NCBI GenBank assembly: GCA_020636505.1
Contig: JACJXR010000002.1
Coordinates: 62,001 to 126,000 of the forward strand
Direction of reading: 5' to 3'
DNA length: 64,000 bases
From: Chitinophagales bacterium
GTDB taxonomy: Bacteria; Bacteroidota; Bacteroidia; Chitinophagales; Chitinophagaceae
Shown: positions 53,776-62,633 of the stretch, piece after piece
Numbering within the stretch: the stretch's first letter is position 1
How the letters are laid out: the number at the start of each line of letters is the position of its first letter
Notes under the pieces: model-generated
Database searches by the model: none
What the model saw: only the letters and a program-made list of their open reading frames with translations
What the model was told of the DNA's origin: nothing
Position numbers and translations under genes: made by a program

Positions 53776-54741
53776 TTAGATTCGGTCTAATATTTTTTTT
53801 AAATCAACTAAATAATTTTTAGCAGCTGATATTTCAATAGAATACGAGGCGTCATAAATACCTAATGCCAATTGCTTCTTAATTATTTTGGGGAAATCCT
53901 GACCTATAAAAAACACGAAAGTCTCACTTATAGAATACACTCCTTCGTAGTACAGCCTATCATTATCATAATATCCAATTTGTTGTAGCTTGTTATTAAA
54001 AGCATCAAGCTCGTCTTCTGTATTTACTCTTTGTCGAGTTTGTTCAATGATCGAATTAAGGGATATTCCATTGTCTTTAACTTCAGTAGCAGAATATAGG
54101 ACTAAAAATAAATCACTCAAATTAGTATCATCTAATTGTAATTCATTTGAAATTCTTATAACAGGTTGTTTTGCTGAGGTAAACTTAATTTCAATACCGA
54201 CAACACCGAGAGTAAAATCCTTAGATTTGAATTCTGCACCAGTCCATGCCGATAATACATTTTCAAAAGATATGTTATTGGTCAATAAATAGTTAAAAAA
54301 CATTAACTCACCAATCAGACCATATTGCTGTTCACGAGTTAAGCCATTAAAGGTTATTTTGTCGAATAGTTTTTTCCATTTTGAAACGACATTTAGTGTT
54401 TTTGATACCGCCTCATTTTCTGTTGTGCAAGTATATACTTCTTCGACTATGTTTTGGATGAATAATGAAAAGATGTCTTTCAGGTCATTATCCAAAAGGT
54501 AAATATTTATATCTGTTTGAGACCCTATTTTGTTTTCAAATATTTCAACACTCTTAAATCTGTACTTATTTAGTTCAGGAATCAAAATGTGATTAGAAAT
54601 TGACATTATATATAAATACTGTCCAGTAATACTGTTTGTTGCAACATAACATTGCAACTGTGGAATTTCTTCAATTCGTCGTTTAATAATAATATCACCT
54701 ACTGGCTTCAGATTGTCCCAGATTTTGCTAACGTTTATCAT
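53776..54741 (-). CDS. PD-(D/E)XK nuclease-like protein (DUF4420 type)
   Basis: 321 residues. The nuclease-fold signature lies in the middle: GLIGELMFFNYLL (Glu), WTGAEFKSKDF (the Asp of PD) and GIEIKFTSAKQP (the E-x-K), with spacing as in the DUF4420 family of predicted restriction-like nucleases. The N-terminal part is beta-rich and unassigned. It overlaps the Z1 gene by 4 nt and is 3 nt from the AIPR gene, so all three were translated together. Confidence 0.85.
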   Translation of the reverse strand: MINVSKIWDNLKPVGDIIIKRRIEEIPQLQCYVATNSITGQYLYIMSISNHILIPELNKYRFKSVEIFENKIGSQTDINIYLLDNDLKDIFSLFIQNIVEEVYTCTTENEAVSKTLNVVSKWKKLFDKITFNGLTREQQYGLIGELMFFNYLLTNNISFENVLSAWTGAEFKSKDFTLGVVGIEIKFTSAKQPVIRISNELQLDDTNLSDLFLVLYSATEVKDNGISLNSIIEQTRQRVNTEDELDAFNNKLQQIGYYDNDRLYYEGVYSISETFVFFIGQDFPKIIKKQLALGIYDASYSIEISAAKNYLVDLKKILDRI

Positions 54742-56210
54742 AAGACATCATTCAATGGGTTATCATCATCAACCATTACTTCATCATCAAGTTCCCTATT
54801 TAGAGATACTTTATAAGAAACTTTGGTCTCATCATCAATTCGTGGAAAGTGTATACTATACCCAACAATTGGGATTCCGTAATTTATATTTGGTGTACAC
54901 CTTTCGTCAAGTGCATAAATTAATAATAATCCCTTTCTTTCAGTTTTTCTCTGTTCCTTAATTTCTTTATAACTACCTCCCGTTATCATTAAGTCAACAT
55001 ATCTGTCTCCAGTCTGGTCAATCTGATTTTTAGAAATGAAATAGTAATCACTATCCCTACCATTTTTTTGATTACGCACGCTACACCCCATTGTAATTAC
55101 TTTACCATTATGTTGTAATTGGTACGTAGCAACATCCTCATTGGGTTTTCGTTCTAAACGTGATGCTTTCCCAGTATGGTCAATAAATACTTTTTCATCG
55201 GTATTTGAAACAATACAAATACTCCATTCTTTAATCTTATTCCCTTTCGACTGTACTTTAATATATTCGGTTAGAGTCGCATTATTAATACTTGGTTGCT
55301 CAATTTGGAAACTATCAATAAAATTGCATATGGCATCTATGTTTGAGTTAGGATATAGCAAATAACGTGTTCTGTCTCTTAGAACTATAATATTGTCGTC
55401 TTTGGGTAGCCCAATATTCGAAACCAATTTATTTAAAGCATTGAAATTGTTCTCAATGGCATTTCTTGTTTTTAGCAAACAATATGTTTGTGGATTCTCA
55501 CCAGAAAATGATATATGAATATCTTCTGAAAAATATAGTTTATTAAGGCTTGTAATTGTAAGCTGACCATGGTGATTTCTAACTTTTAGTTTGAAATCTC
55601 GAGGGAGATTATGTGTCATTGTCAACTCATCAAAATCATTTCTCATTTCTTCTGTTGCAAATGTTATATGATTAAACCAGCTAAAAATTAAGCTTGTTGA
55701 GAATAACCTACATAAATCCACATAGCCTGGTCGATAACCAAACCAACGTCCCATTTGCATCAGTGAATCGTACATCCGAGTTGTTCTTAAATAGTATGAA
55801 ACAGACAACCCTTCTAATGTAATTCCTCTTGAGAGCCTACTCCCGCCAACTGCTATCACAGATAAGCCATTATCATATCTCTTATAATCTATTTCTTCGA
55901 TGTTGTGATACTCTAAGTTTGTTGTAGAACGAGTTCCATGCACTGAACGTACATCAATTTTTAAAACTGCGTTTTTGAGTTCATTTTTTACATCCTCCCA
56001 ATTGTGTTCCTTAATTCTTATATCTAAATAGTCCAGATTTTCAAGTACATTCTTCGTAGTTGGCGAAAAATCTTCCTCGAAGATGTTTTTTAAGTCAGCC
56101 AAAATTAATTCATCTTCACTTTGAATTGCATATTTATACTGCTTAGTCTTTTCATTAACCAAATAAGCTACGCGGTCAATCCATTTAACTAACAATGCAA
56201 CGTGGATAAG
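54738..56210 (-). pseudogene. Z1-domain helicase-like protein, N-terminus removed by IS21
   Basis: About 490 codons remain of a protein normally near 900. What is left is the Z1 domain: VIAVGGSRLSRGITLEGLSVSYYLR, YDSLMQMGRWFGYRPGYVDLCRLF and FDELTMTHNLPRDFKLKVRNH. The ATPase half with Walker A and B is absent. The reading frame stays open upstream of the first possible start (TTG 56195). It goes through codons giving LIHVALLVKW, as Z1 proteins read there, right up to the IS end at 56211. So the break is the IS junction, not a natural start. First of the three-gene operon. Confidence 0.88.
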
Positions 56211-56238
56211 TGGAAAATATCATTAAACTGAGCACCTG

Positions 56239-56310
56239 ATTATCATAGAATGTGACCATAGCATTATCATCCAAACTGACCACCCCATTATCATTCAAAT
56301 TGACCACCCT
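56239..56310. repeat. Subterminal repeats of the IS21 left end
   Basis: Three tandem copies (56239-56259, 56263-56286, 56287-56310) of attatcat followed by a variable pair and tgacca, 24 bases apart. A further copy lies inverted at the right end. Confidence 0.8.
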
Positions 56311-56382
56311 GCAAAGAGCTTAGAGAGGTTGTTTTAGCCGAGTTAAATGCTGAAGTTGGATACTTACATAATCCACTAAAGC

Positions 56383-57927
56383 ATGGCTAATAAAACAATA
56401 CTCATGAGCAAAATAAGACAGATATTCAGGCTGCACGCCCAGGACAGGAGTAAGAAACAGATCAGTACATTAACAGGCTGTTCGCGTAATACAGTCAAAA
56501 AATACCTGTACAAATTTATTGAGCATAAATTGACCTATACGGATATAGACCGTATGAGCGACCATGCTCTGGAAGAGCTGTTCTGCCCGGAGCAGCTTCC
56601 TGTCAGGGATGAACGTTTTGAACAACTGAAAGCCATACTGCCGGAGGTAGAGAAACAGATGAAGCGTAAGGGCGTGACCATAGCTATGCTATGGGAACAG
56701 TACCGTGTGCAGCATCCTGACGGTTATGCTATAGCGCAGTTTTACAGGCATTACAGTGATTTCACCAAACGGGGGAAGCCTGTGATGCACATGGAACATA
56801 AGGCGGGTGATAAGCTCTATATTGACTTTGCGGGAGAGAAGCTGACCATTGTTGATAAGGACAGCGGAGAACTGCGACAGGTGGAAGTTTTTGCAGCGAT
56901 ACTGGGTTGCAGCCAGCTTACCTATGTAGAAGCCACCTACAGCCAGAAGCGGGAAGACCTGGTCAAAGTCTGTGAGAACGCCCTGCATTACTTTGGTGGT
57001 GTGCCTGCCGCTATAGTGCCGGACAACCTGAGGTCGGCAGTTACTAAGAGCAGCAGGTACGAACCTACCATCAACGAGACCTTTGCTGATTTTGCTGAGC
57101 ATTACGGGACGGCAGTATTGCCTGCAAGGGCTTACCGCCCCAAAGACAAAGCACTGGTAGAGGGTATTATTAAGATCATTTACCGCCGTATTTATGCTGC
57201 TATCCGCCACAAGGTATATCACACCCTGGAGGCACTCAATGCTGATATACACAAAGAACTGGAAGCATTGAACAATCAACCTTTTAAAGGAAGGGACTAT
57301 AGCCGCAGGCAGCAGTTCGATGAAGTGGAACGGTCAGCCCTGCAACCACTGCCTGCTTATCATTACGAGTTCAAACAACAGGCCATGGTAACGGTCATGA
57401 AGAACGGCCATGTATGCCTGAGGGCTGACAGGCATTATTACAGTGTTCCTTACCGGTATATCGGTAAGAAAGTAAAGCTGTTATACACATCCTCCCGTGT
57501 AGAGATATATTACCGTTATGAGCGTATTGCAGCGCATCCGCGCCATGGGCGTAAATATCATTACACTACCAGTCAGGAACACCTGGCTTCTGCACACCGC
57601 TTCCTGAGTGAATGGACACCGGACAAGTTCATTGAACAAGCTAAAGCCATCAGCGATGATGTGGCTGATTATATCATCATGGTCTTTGAACATAAGCAAC
57701 ACCCTGAACAGGCGTATAAATCCTGTTCGGGCATATTGAGCATGGTACGTAAGGTAGGTAATGAACGGCTGGCCAATGCCTGCAAAAGGGCGCATGAATA
57801 CGGGATATACAACTATCCCATCATCGTACAGATACTGGACAGGAACCTTGACCGGATGAGCAAAGAACCGGAAGAACTGCCGATGCCGGAGCATACTAAC
57901 ATCAGGGGCAGCGAATACTATGAATAA
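56383..57927 (+). CDS. istA: IS21 transposase IstA
   Basis: 514 residues. An N-terminal helix-turn-helix (RSKKQISTLTGCSRNTVKKYL) is followed by the rve integrase core with the DDE triad: D in KLYIDFAGEKLTIVD, D in IVPDNLRSAVT, E in DKALVEGIIKIIY. A C-terminal beta-barrel follows. Full length and open, so probably active. istB starts 31 nt downstream. Confidence 0.96.
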   Translation: MANKTILMSKIRQIFRLHAQDRSKKQISTLTGCSRNTVKKYLYKFIEHKLTYTDIDRMSDHALEELFCPEQLPVRDERFEQLKAILPEVEKQMKRKGVTIAMLWEQYRVQHPDGYAIAQFYRHYSDFTKRGKPVMHMEHKAGDKLYIDFAGEKLTIVDKDSGELRQVEVFAAILGCSQLTYVEATYSQKREDLVKVCENALHYFGGVPAAIVPDNLRSAVTKSSRYEPTINETFADFAEHYGTAVLPARAYRPKDKALVEGIIKIIYRRIYAAIRHKVYHTLEALNADIHKELEALNNQPFKGRDYSRRQQFDEVERSALQPLPAYHYEFKQQAMVTVMKNGHVCLRADRHYYSVPYRYIGKKVKLLYTSSRVEIYYRYERIAAHPRHGRKYHYTTSQEHLASAHRFLSEWTPDKFIEQAKAISDDVADYIIMVFEHKQHPEQAYKSCSGILSMVRKVGNERLANACKRAHEYGIYNYPIIVQILDRNLDRMSKEPEELPMPEHTNIRGSEYYE

Positions 57928-57958
57928 TTATTTACGCAACAATAAAAACCAATAATGT

Positions 57959-58705
57959 ATGAACACAGACACATTAGACAAGATGAAGCGGATGCGGCTA
58001 TTAGGTATGCACCGTGCTTTTACTACCAGCCTGGAACAACCCCAGCAGCGGTTTACAGCTGATGAGATGGTAGCCATGCTCATCGACAGTGAATGGGATG
58101 ACCGCCACAACAGGGCTATAGAAAGAAACCTGAAGGGTGCACGCTTCCGCTATAAAGCTTCCATCGAACAACTGGACTACAGCACAGAAAGGGGGCTGGA
58201 CAAGAACCTGCTGCACCGCCTCGCAGATGGTGAGTTCATTAACCGCAAGGAGAATGTACTGATCACCGGCAGTACAGGAACGGGCAAGAGCTTCATTGCT
58301 TCAGCCATCGGACACCAGGCCTGCCTGTTAGGCTTCAAGGTGCTTTATGCCAATGCTACCAGGCTGTTCGCACAACTGAAAATGGCCAAAGCTGACGGCT
58401 CTTCTATTAAGGAACTGTCCAAAATAGAACGGCAGGACCTGCTGATACTGGACGACTTCGGCATACAACCCCTGGACCAGCCCGGCAGAGCTTCTTTACT
58501 GGATATAATAGAAGACAGGCATGGTAAACGTTCTACTATTATCACTGCACAGCTACCTGTGAAACAGTGGTATGACGTTATAGGCGAACAGACCGTAGCT
58601 GACGCTATCATGGATCGTATCGTCCATAATGCTCAGCGCATAGAACTGAAAGGAGAATCTTTGCGCAGAAAGTGGAACAGGAAACAAACTATCGATAACA
58701 ACTAA
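57959..58705 (+). CDS. istB: IS21 helper ATPase IstB
   Basis: 248 residues of the DnaC-like AAA+ family. Walker A GSTGTGKSF, Walker B LLILDDFGI, sensor SIITAQLPVKQWYDVIGE-type region near the end. It loads and regulates IstA on target DNA. Intact, 31 nt after istA. Confidence 0.96.
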   Translation: MNTDTLDKMKRMRLLGMHRAFTTSLEQPQQRFTADEMVAMLIDSEWDDRHNRAIERNLKGARFRYKASIEQLDYSTERGLDKNLLHRLADGEFINRKENVLITGSTGTGKSFIASAIGHQACLLGFKVLYANATRLFAQLKMAKADGSSIKELSKIERQDLLILDDFGIQPLDQPGRASLLDIIEDRHGKRSTIITAQLPVKQWYDVIGEQTVADAIMDRIVHNAQRIELKGESLRRKWNRKQTIDNN

Positions 58706-58908
58706 AACAACTATATTTATAATCACAAAGACACCCTCTCTGGCATACTTGCAGACATCAACTTAGGGTGGTCAATTTGGATGATAATAGAGGGGTCACG
58801 TTCATGATAATATCCACGGTCCTTTTCAAACAAGATGTTCAAAATTTGAACATGTTCATTTACAATGAGTTAGGTCGAAATCGTGAGTAAATGTTTTTTC
58901 AACATCAA

Positions 58909-58927
58909 CTCACCGAATCACTCACGA
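58909..58927. repeat. Island end repeat, right copy
   Basis: CTCACCGAATCACTCACGA, one mismatch to the left copy at 48868-48886 and in the same orientation. Confidence 0.55.
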
Positions 58928-58971
58928 ATACAATGAGATTTTATGCAAAAAATGAGGATTTCCAAAATGAA

Positions 58972-59005
58972 AAAAGCCCTCAAATCGTGTAAAATGAAGG
59001 CTTTT
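58972..59005 (-). terminator. Island-supplied terminator of tRNA-Ser
   Basis: AAAAGCC-x-TCA pairs with TGA-x-GGCTTTT, ten pairs with one mismatch and a 13-nt loop. On the minus strand it lies about 23 bases after the tRNA 3' end and is followed by T residues. Confidence 0.65.
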
Positions 59006-59024
59006 GACGTTAATGACAAGAATA

Positions 59025-59039
59025 GAGCGGAGAGAGAGG
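59025..59039. repeat. Attachment-site copy within tRNA-Ser
   Basis: GAGCGGAGAGAGAGG, covering the 3' end of the tRNA gene and three bases beyond; identical to 48789-48803. Confidence 0.75.
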
Positions 59040-59112
59040 GATTCGAACCCCCGGACCTTTGACAGTCAACGGTTTTCAAGACCGCCGCATTCGACCACTC
59101 TGCCATCTCTCC
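59028..59112 (-). tRNA. tRNA-Ser (TGA)
   Basis: 85 nt with a long variable arm. Acceptor GGAGAGA pairs with TCTCTCC; anticodon TGA at 59076-59078 in loop CTTGAAA; T-loop GGTTCGAATCC. No encoded CCA. Its 3' end is the integration target of the island. Confidence 0.96.
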
Positions 59113-59273
59113 GGGCGCAAAATTATATAAGCCGGACGATTTTCAAAAAAGAATTTTACAATTTGGTAATATTTTTAAATCGCTCATGTCTGTTGTGCCT
59201 ATATCATTGTAAGAAACACCTATGGAGCCCGTCTGTATAATGCACTAAATTCGTAGAGTAAACCATAAGTAAT

Positions 59274-59819
59274 ATGAGCGACAACAACCTGAAAATAGCA
59301 ACCTTCGCGGCCGGATGTTTCTGGTGTGTGGAAGCTGTCTATCAGCAACTGAACGGAGTCGAGAAGGTGGAATCAGGATACTTGGGAGGGCATACCGACA
59401 ATCCCACTTACAAAGAAGTATGTTCCGGTACCACTGGCCATGCTGAAGCGTGTAACATCTATTACGACCCCGAGAAAATAACCTTCGACGAGTTGTTGGA
59501 AGCCTTTTGGGCGGCACACGACCCAACCACACTCAACCGACAAGGCAACGATGTAGGTACTCAATATCGTTCTGCCATATTTTATCACGATGAAGAGCAA
59601 AAGCAAAAAGCCGAAAGCTACAAGCAGCAACTCAACGATGCCAAAGCTTTCCCGAACCCGATAGTAACGGAGGTAAGCCCATACAGCACCTTTTACAAAG
59701 CAGAAGACTATCATGACAACTATTACAACAATAACACATCGCAGGGATATTGCGTCTTTGTCATCAAACCAAAGTTGGATAAGTTCAGAGCAGTGTTCGC
59801 AGACAGGCTGAAAAAATAA
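59274..59819 (+). CDS. msrA: Peptide-methionine (S)-S-oxide reductase
   Basis: 181 residues. The catalytic Cys lies in FAAGCFWCVEAVYQ, followed by GVEKVESGYLGGHTDNPTYKEVCSGTTGHAE and the family motifs FWAAHDPTTLNRQGNDVGTQYRSAIFY. It repairs oxidised methionine with thioredoxin as electron donor, in the cytoplasm. No MsrB is fused or adjacent. Single gene. Confidence 0.97.
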   Translation: MSDNNLKIATFAAGCFWCVEAVYQQLNGVEKVESGYLGGHTDNPTYKEVCSGTTGHAEACNIYYDPEKITFDELLEAFWAAHDPTTLNRQGNDVGTQYRSAIFYHDEEQKQKAESYKQQLNDAKAFPNPIVTEVSPYSTFYKAEDYHDNYYNNNTSQGYCVFVIKPKLDKFRAVFADRLKK

Positions 59820-59821
59820 AA

Positions 59822-59845
59822 GCCGGTTGCTTTTCAACAACCGGC
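59822..59845 (-). terminator. Terminator of tRNA-Leu
   Basis: GCCGGTTG-CAACCGGC stem of 8 bp; the minus strand continues TTTTATTTTTTC, so it serves tRNA-Leu and abuts the msrA stop. Confidence 0.88.
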
Positions 59846-59850
59846 CTTGG

Positions 59851-59934
59851 TGCGGCAGAGGAGATTCGAACTCCCACGTCCTTGCGGACACAACGACCTC
59901 AACGTTGCTTGTCTACCAGTTTCAACACCGCCGC
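59851..59934 (-). tRNA. tRNA-Leu (GAG)
   Basis: 84 nt with a long variable arm. Acceptor GCGGCGG pairs with CTGCCGC; anticodon stem CAACG/CGTTG encloses TTGAGGT with anticodon GAG at 59898-59900; T-loop AGTTCGAATCT. No encoded CCA. Confidence 0.95.
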
Positions 59935-59987
59935 AACCTTTTGAGGATGGCAAAGGTAGTCCGTATTTCAAAATTGCCAAAAGGAAT

Positions 59988-61133
59988 TTAGCGTCTCAGT
60001 ATTATTCTGAAGGTGGTACCCTTGCCCACTTCCGAACTCTTAACCAAGAGCGAACCGTTGTGGTAACGATCTATGATACGTTTGGATAATGAAAGACCAA
60101 GCCCCCAACCACGCTTCTTCGTGGTAAAACCCGGCTTGAATATTCTTTTAATTTGATGGCGAGGTATACCCTTCCCTGTGTCTGATACATCTATACGTAC
60201 ATCATGTGGCTGATCGTCAACTGTGATTTTTATCTCACCCTTACCTTCCATAGCGTCCAGTGCATTTCGCAGCAGGTTTTCCAACACCCAGTCGAACAGT
60301 GCAGCACTTATGTTCACAGGCACATTGTCTTCTTTGGTATCCAACGATATGGACACTTTGGCCGGTGCACGTTTCTGCATATAGTCCACCATCCCTTTCA
60401 AACGGTCTATTAGGTTTTCTTCATGAAGCGTCGGCACACTGCCTACTTTGCCGAACCTGTCCGCCACCAACTTCAAACGGTCGAGGTCTTTTTGCATTTC
60501 TGTGAGCGCCATTTCATTGTCGTGGTCTTCCTTCAGCAATTCCACCCACCCTTCTATGGAAGTAAGCGGTGTACCTAACTGGTGAGCGGTTTCTTTGGAC
60601 AATCCTACCCACACCTGATTCTGAATGGAACGATGAGCAGAACTGAGCGCTATGAGTACCACCAACAAGAACAGAATGATGATTGCCAATTGTACATATG
60701 GGAAATATCTCAATTGACTAAGCAGGTATGACTCTCCATGATATATATAGTTGTTCCCCAAACCGTAGCCCAATTCCACTACTATCGGTGGGTGCATGGC
60801 TTTGAATTCGTTCATCTTCTGAGTCAAGAAGTTGGGATTGCGAGCTATCTTAAACGTATCGATATTGATGTTCTGTGTTATCTCTCCTGAATCATCCACC
60901 ACTAAAAACGGAATGGTCGTGTTACCTTGAACTATTGAGCCGGCAAAGGTCAGATCGTGCCCTGTTGTGTTCGGGTCGCTCATCACCTTGATGGCTTCCA
61001 CCACTTGCTCCATCTTCTTACGCTCTTCTTTGGCCAGTTTGGAGGCCAAACGATTGGTGTAATAAAGTGATGCAGCCACGATGGACGCAGCCATTAAAAT
61101 CAAATATGTTTTCCAGTTGAGATATTGTCGCAT
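59988..61133 (-). CDS. Sensor histidine kinase
   Basis: 381 residues. Two helices (YLILMAASIVAASLYY about 10-27; YVQLAIIILFLLVVLIAL about 145-165) flank a periplasmic domain of about 115 residues with no known fold. The phospho-accepting His lies in LSKETAHQLGTPLTSIEGW, a form common in Bacteroidota kinases. The ATPase part has LENLLRNALDAMEGKG, VSDTGKGIP and RGWGLGLSLSKRI. No response regulator adjoins it, so its partner is elsewhere. Confidence 0.92.
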   Translation of the reverse strand: MRQYLNWKTYLILMAASIVAASLYYTNRLASKLAKEERKKMEQVVEAIKVMSDPNTTGHDLTFAGSIVQGNTTIPFLVVDDSGEITQNINIDTFKIARNPNFLTQKMNEFKAMHPPIVVELGYGLGNNYIYHGESYLLSQLRYFPYVQLAIIILFLLVVLIALSSAHRSIQNQVWVGLSKETAHQLGTPLTSIEGWVELLKEDHDNEMALTEMQKDLDRLKLVADRFGKVGSVPTLHEENLIDRLKGMVDYMQKRAPAKVSISLDTKEDNVPVNISAALFDWVLENLLRNALDAMEGKGEIKITVDDQPHDVRIDVSDTGKGIPRHQIKRIFKPGFTTKKRGWGLGLSLSKRIIDRYHNGSLLVKSSEVGKGTTFRIILRR

Positions 61134-61228
61134 GAATAAGTCTAACCTACAACGAAATCAGCATAAAAATATTATGATTTTGACGGAATAACCACTATTT
61201 TTGCCAAGCTAATTTGCCATTAACGGAT

Positions 61229-61447
61229 ATGCAACATAACAACGACAATCAACTGATAGAACTGGACAACGAAGCGGATATAGAGCTTAATAAGCCTTCA
61301 AAGTCGCGTTTTTTGTTCCTGTTATTCTTTTTCGGAATATTCATTTTTGCATGGGCAGGCTGTTACAACTTGTATGAGCACGGCTTCAATGCAAACAAAG
61401 ACGTAGAAGTACCGGATAATACCAAGTACAATCCGTCGTACAAATAA
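61229..61447 (+). CDS. Small one-helix membrane protein
   Basis: 72 residues from ATG 61229 (an upstream TTG is possible). The N-terminus is acidic (NDNQLIELDNEADIELNK), followed by one helix (FLFLLFFFGIFIFAWAGC) and a polar tail (VEVPDNTKYNPSYK). No family was recognised. It precedes the GT2 gene by 15 nt and probably shares its transcript. Confidence 0.68.
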   Translation: MQHNNDNQLIELDNEADIELNKPSKSRFLFLLFFFGIFIFAWAGCYNLYEHGFNANKDVEVPDNTKYNPSYK

Positions 61448-61462
61448 TACCTCATCCCCATA

Positions 61463-62509
61463 ATGATAGTATGTGCCCATGATACTGCTGTTGTAATACT
61501 TAGCTACAATGGCAAAGATTGGCACGATAAGTTTTTACCCAAGATAGTCGAAGAGGCTACTTCAGGTTACGATGTGGTATTGGCGGACAACGCCTCCACT
61601 GACGATACGCTTGAACACGTCAAAAACAACTACCCTTCTGTAAAAACATTGCACATTCCCATCAACCGTGGTTTCTCTAACGGATACGCCGAAGCGCTGA
61701 AACAGATACAAGCCAAGTATTACATACTCCTCAGTGCCGATTTTGAAGTGACGGAAGGATGGTTCCCCCCATTGCTTAATGCAATGCAACGCTATCAAGG
61801 ATTGGCGGCATGTCAACCCAAAATCAGGTATTGGAGAGACCGTGAATATTTTGAATACGCAGGTGCAGGCGGTGGCTTTATGGACAAGTACGGCTACCTG
61901 TTTTGCCGCGGAAGGATATTCAACTCTTTAGAAAAAGACAACGGTCAATACAACGACGATATAGAGGTCTTTTGGGCTTCGGGCGGATGCTTCATGGTTC
62001 GTGCAGACCTGTACCACAAATACGGCGGGTTGGACAATGAACTATACGCGCATATGGAAGAGGTGGACCTTTGTTGGCGATTGAAGAATGCAGGGTACAA
62101 GATCGGCTACATCGGACAGTCAACCGTATTTCATGTAGGCGGTAGCGTCATCAGCTACGGCAGCCCCCAGAAGCTGTATTACAACTTCAGAAACAATCTG
62201 ATACTGCTACTCAAAAATGAGAAAGGCAGCAGACTGTTGTGGCTCTTCCCATTACGTTTGGTATTGGACGGTGTTGCCGGTGCGCATTATTTGGTCACCG
62301 GTCGCTTCAAAGAAACCTTCACCATACTCAAAGCGCACTTCCATTTCTACGGCAGTTTGGGCAAATGGTTGAAGAAGCGCAAGGCTGCAAAAGCCAATAT
62401 CACACACCGCAACGAAGCGGGCCGTATGCCCAAAAGCATCGTATGGCAGTTTTTCGCCTTACGCAAGCGGGTGTTCCCTAAACTCAGGTGGGAGCCTCCA
62501 AAGCTGTAA
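61463..62509 (+). CDS. Glycosyltransferase family 2
   Basis: 348 residues. GT-A fold: AVVILSYNGKDW at the start, VVLADNASTDDT (nucleotide-sugar site), then the metal-binding region YILLSADFEV, with DF in place of the usual D-x-D. EVFWASGGCFMVRADLYHKYGGLDNELYAHMEEVDLCWRLKNAGYKIGYI follows (the E-x-D and W-R-L acceptor motifs). It resembles rhamnosyl- and other glycan-chain transferases. The sugar is unknown; the upstream small membrane protein may anchor it. Confidence 0.92.
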   Translation: MIVCAHDTAVVILSYNGKDWHDKFLPKIVEEATSGYDVVLADNASTDDTLEHVKNNYPSVKTLHIPINRGFSNGYAEALKQIQAKYYILLSADFEVTEGWFPPLLNAMQRYQGLAACQPKIRYWRDREYFEYAGAGGGFMDKYGYLFCRGRIFNSLEKDNGQYNDDIEVFWASGGCFMVRADLYHKYGGLDNELYAHMEEVDLCWRLKNAGYKIGYIGQSTVFHVGGSVISYGSPQKLYYNFRNNLILLLKNEKGSRLLWLFPLRLVLDGVAGAHYLVTGRFKETFTILKAHFHFYGSLGKWLKKRKAAKANITHRNEAGRMPKSIVWQFFALRKRVFPKLRWEPPKL

Positions 62510-62633
62510 TTACCTCCTCCACTTACCGACACATACTCGCCGTTTACCGACTTTCCGCATCCACCTGCCTAAAGTGGCTTCTCATAGCTGTTTTCACATA
62601 TTACTTTTGTATGGTCATTAAATTCTAATTCAA

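Larger units (their letters stand above)
56211..58816 (+). mobile_element. IS21-family insertion sequence
   Basis: 2.6 kb with istA and istB. The ends TGGAAAATATCAT... and the reverse complement TGGATATTATCATG... align over 36 positions with 26 matches and begin TG, as is usual for IS21. Extra copies of the motif attatcat-n2-aa-n-tgaccac lie inside both ends (56239, 56263, 56287 and 58766-58788), the multiple transposase sites of this family. The flanks (gataag and cggtcc) do not match, so no target duplication is seen. Base use is richer in G+C than the island around it. Confidence 0.93.
58817..59024. other. Right end of the tRNA-Ser island
   Basis: About 210 bases between the IS and the tRNA gene with no ORF of note. 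It holds the inverted CGTGAGT/ACTCACG pair (58882-58888 and 58920-58926), the island end repeat (58909-58927) and a hairpin terminator (58972-59005). Confidence 0.7.

Noticed and set aside
54738..56195. Z1 protein as a complete gene starting at TTG 56195
   Set aside because: The frame remains open beyond it up to the IS end, reads Z1-like sequence there, and the ATPase half of the family is missing.
58345..58611. Minus-strand ORFs within istB and istA
   Set aside because: Antisense shadows of the transposition genes.
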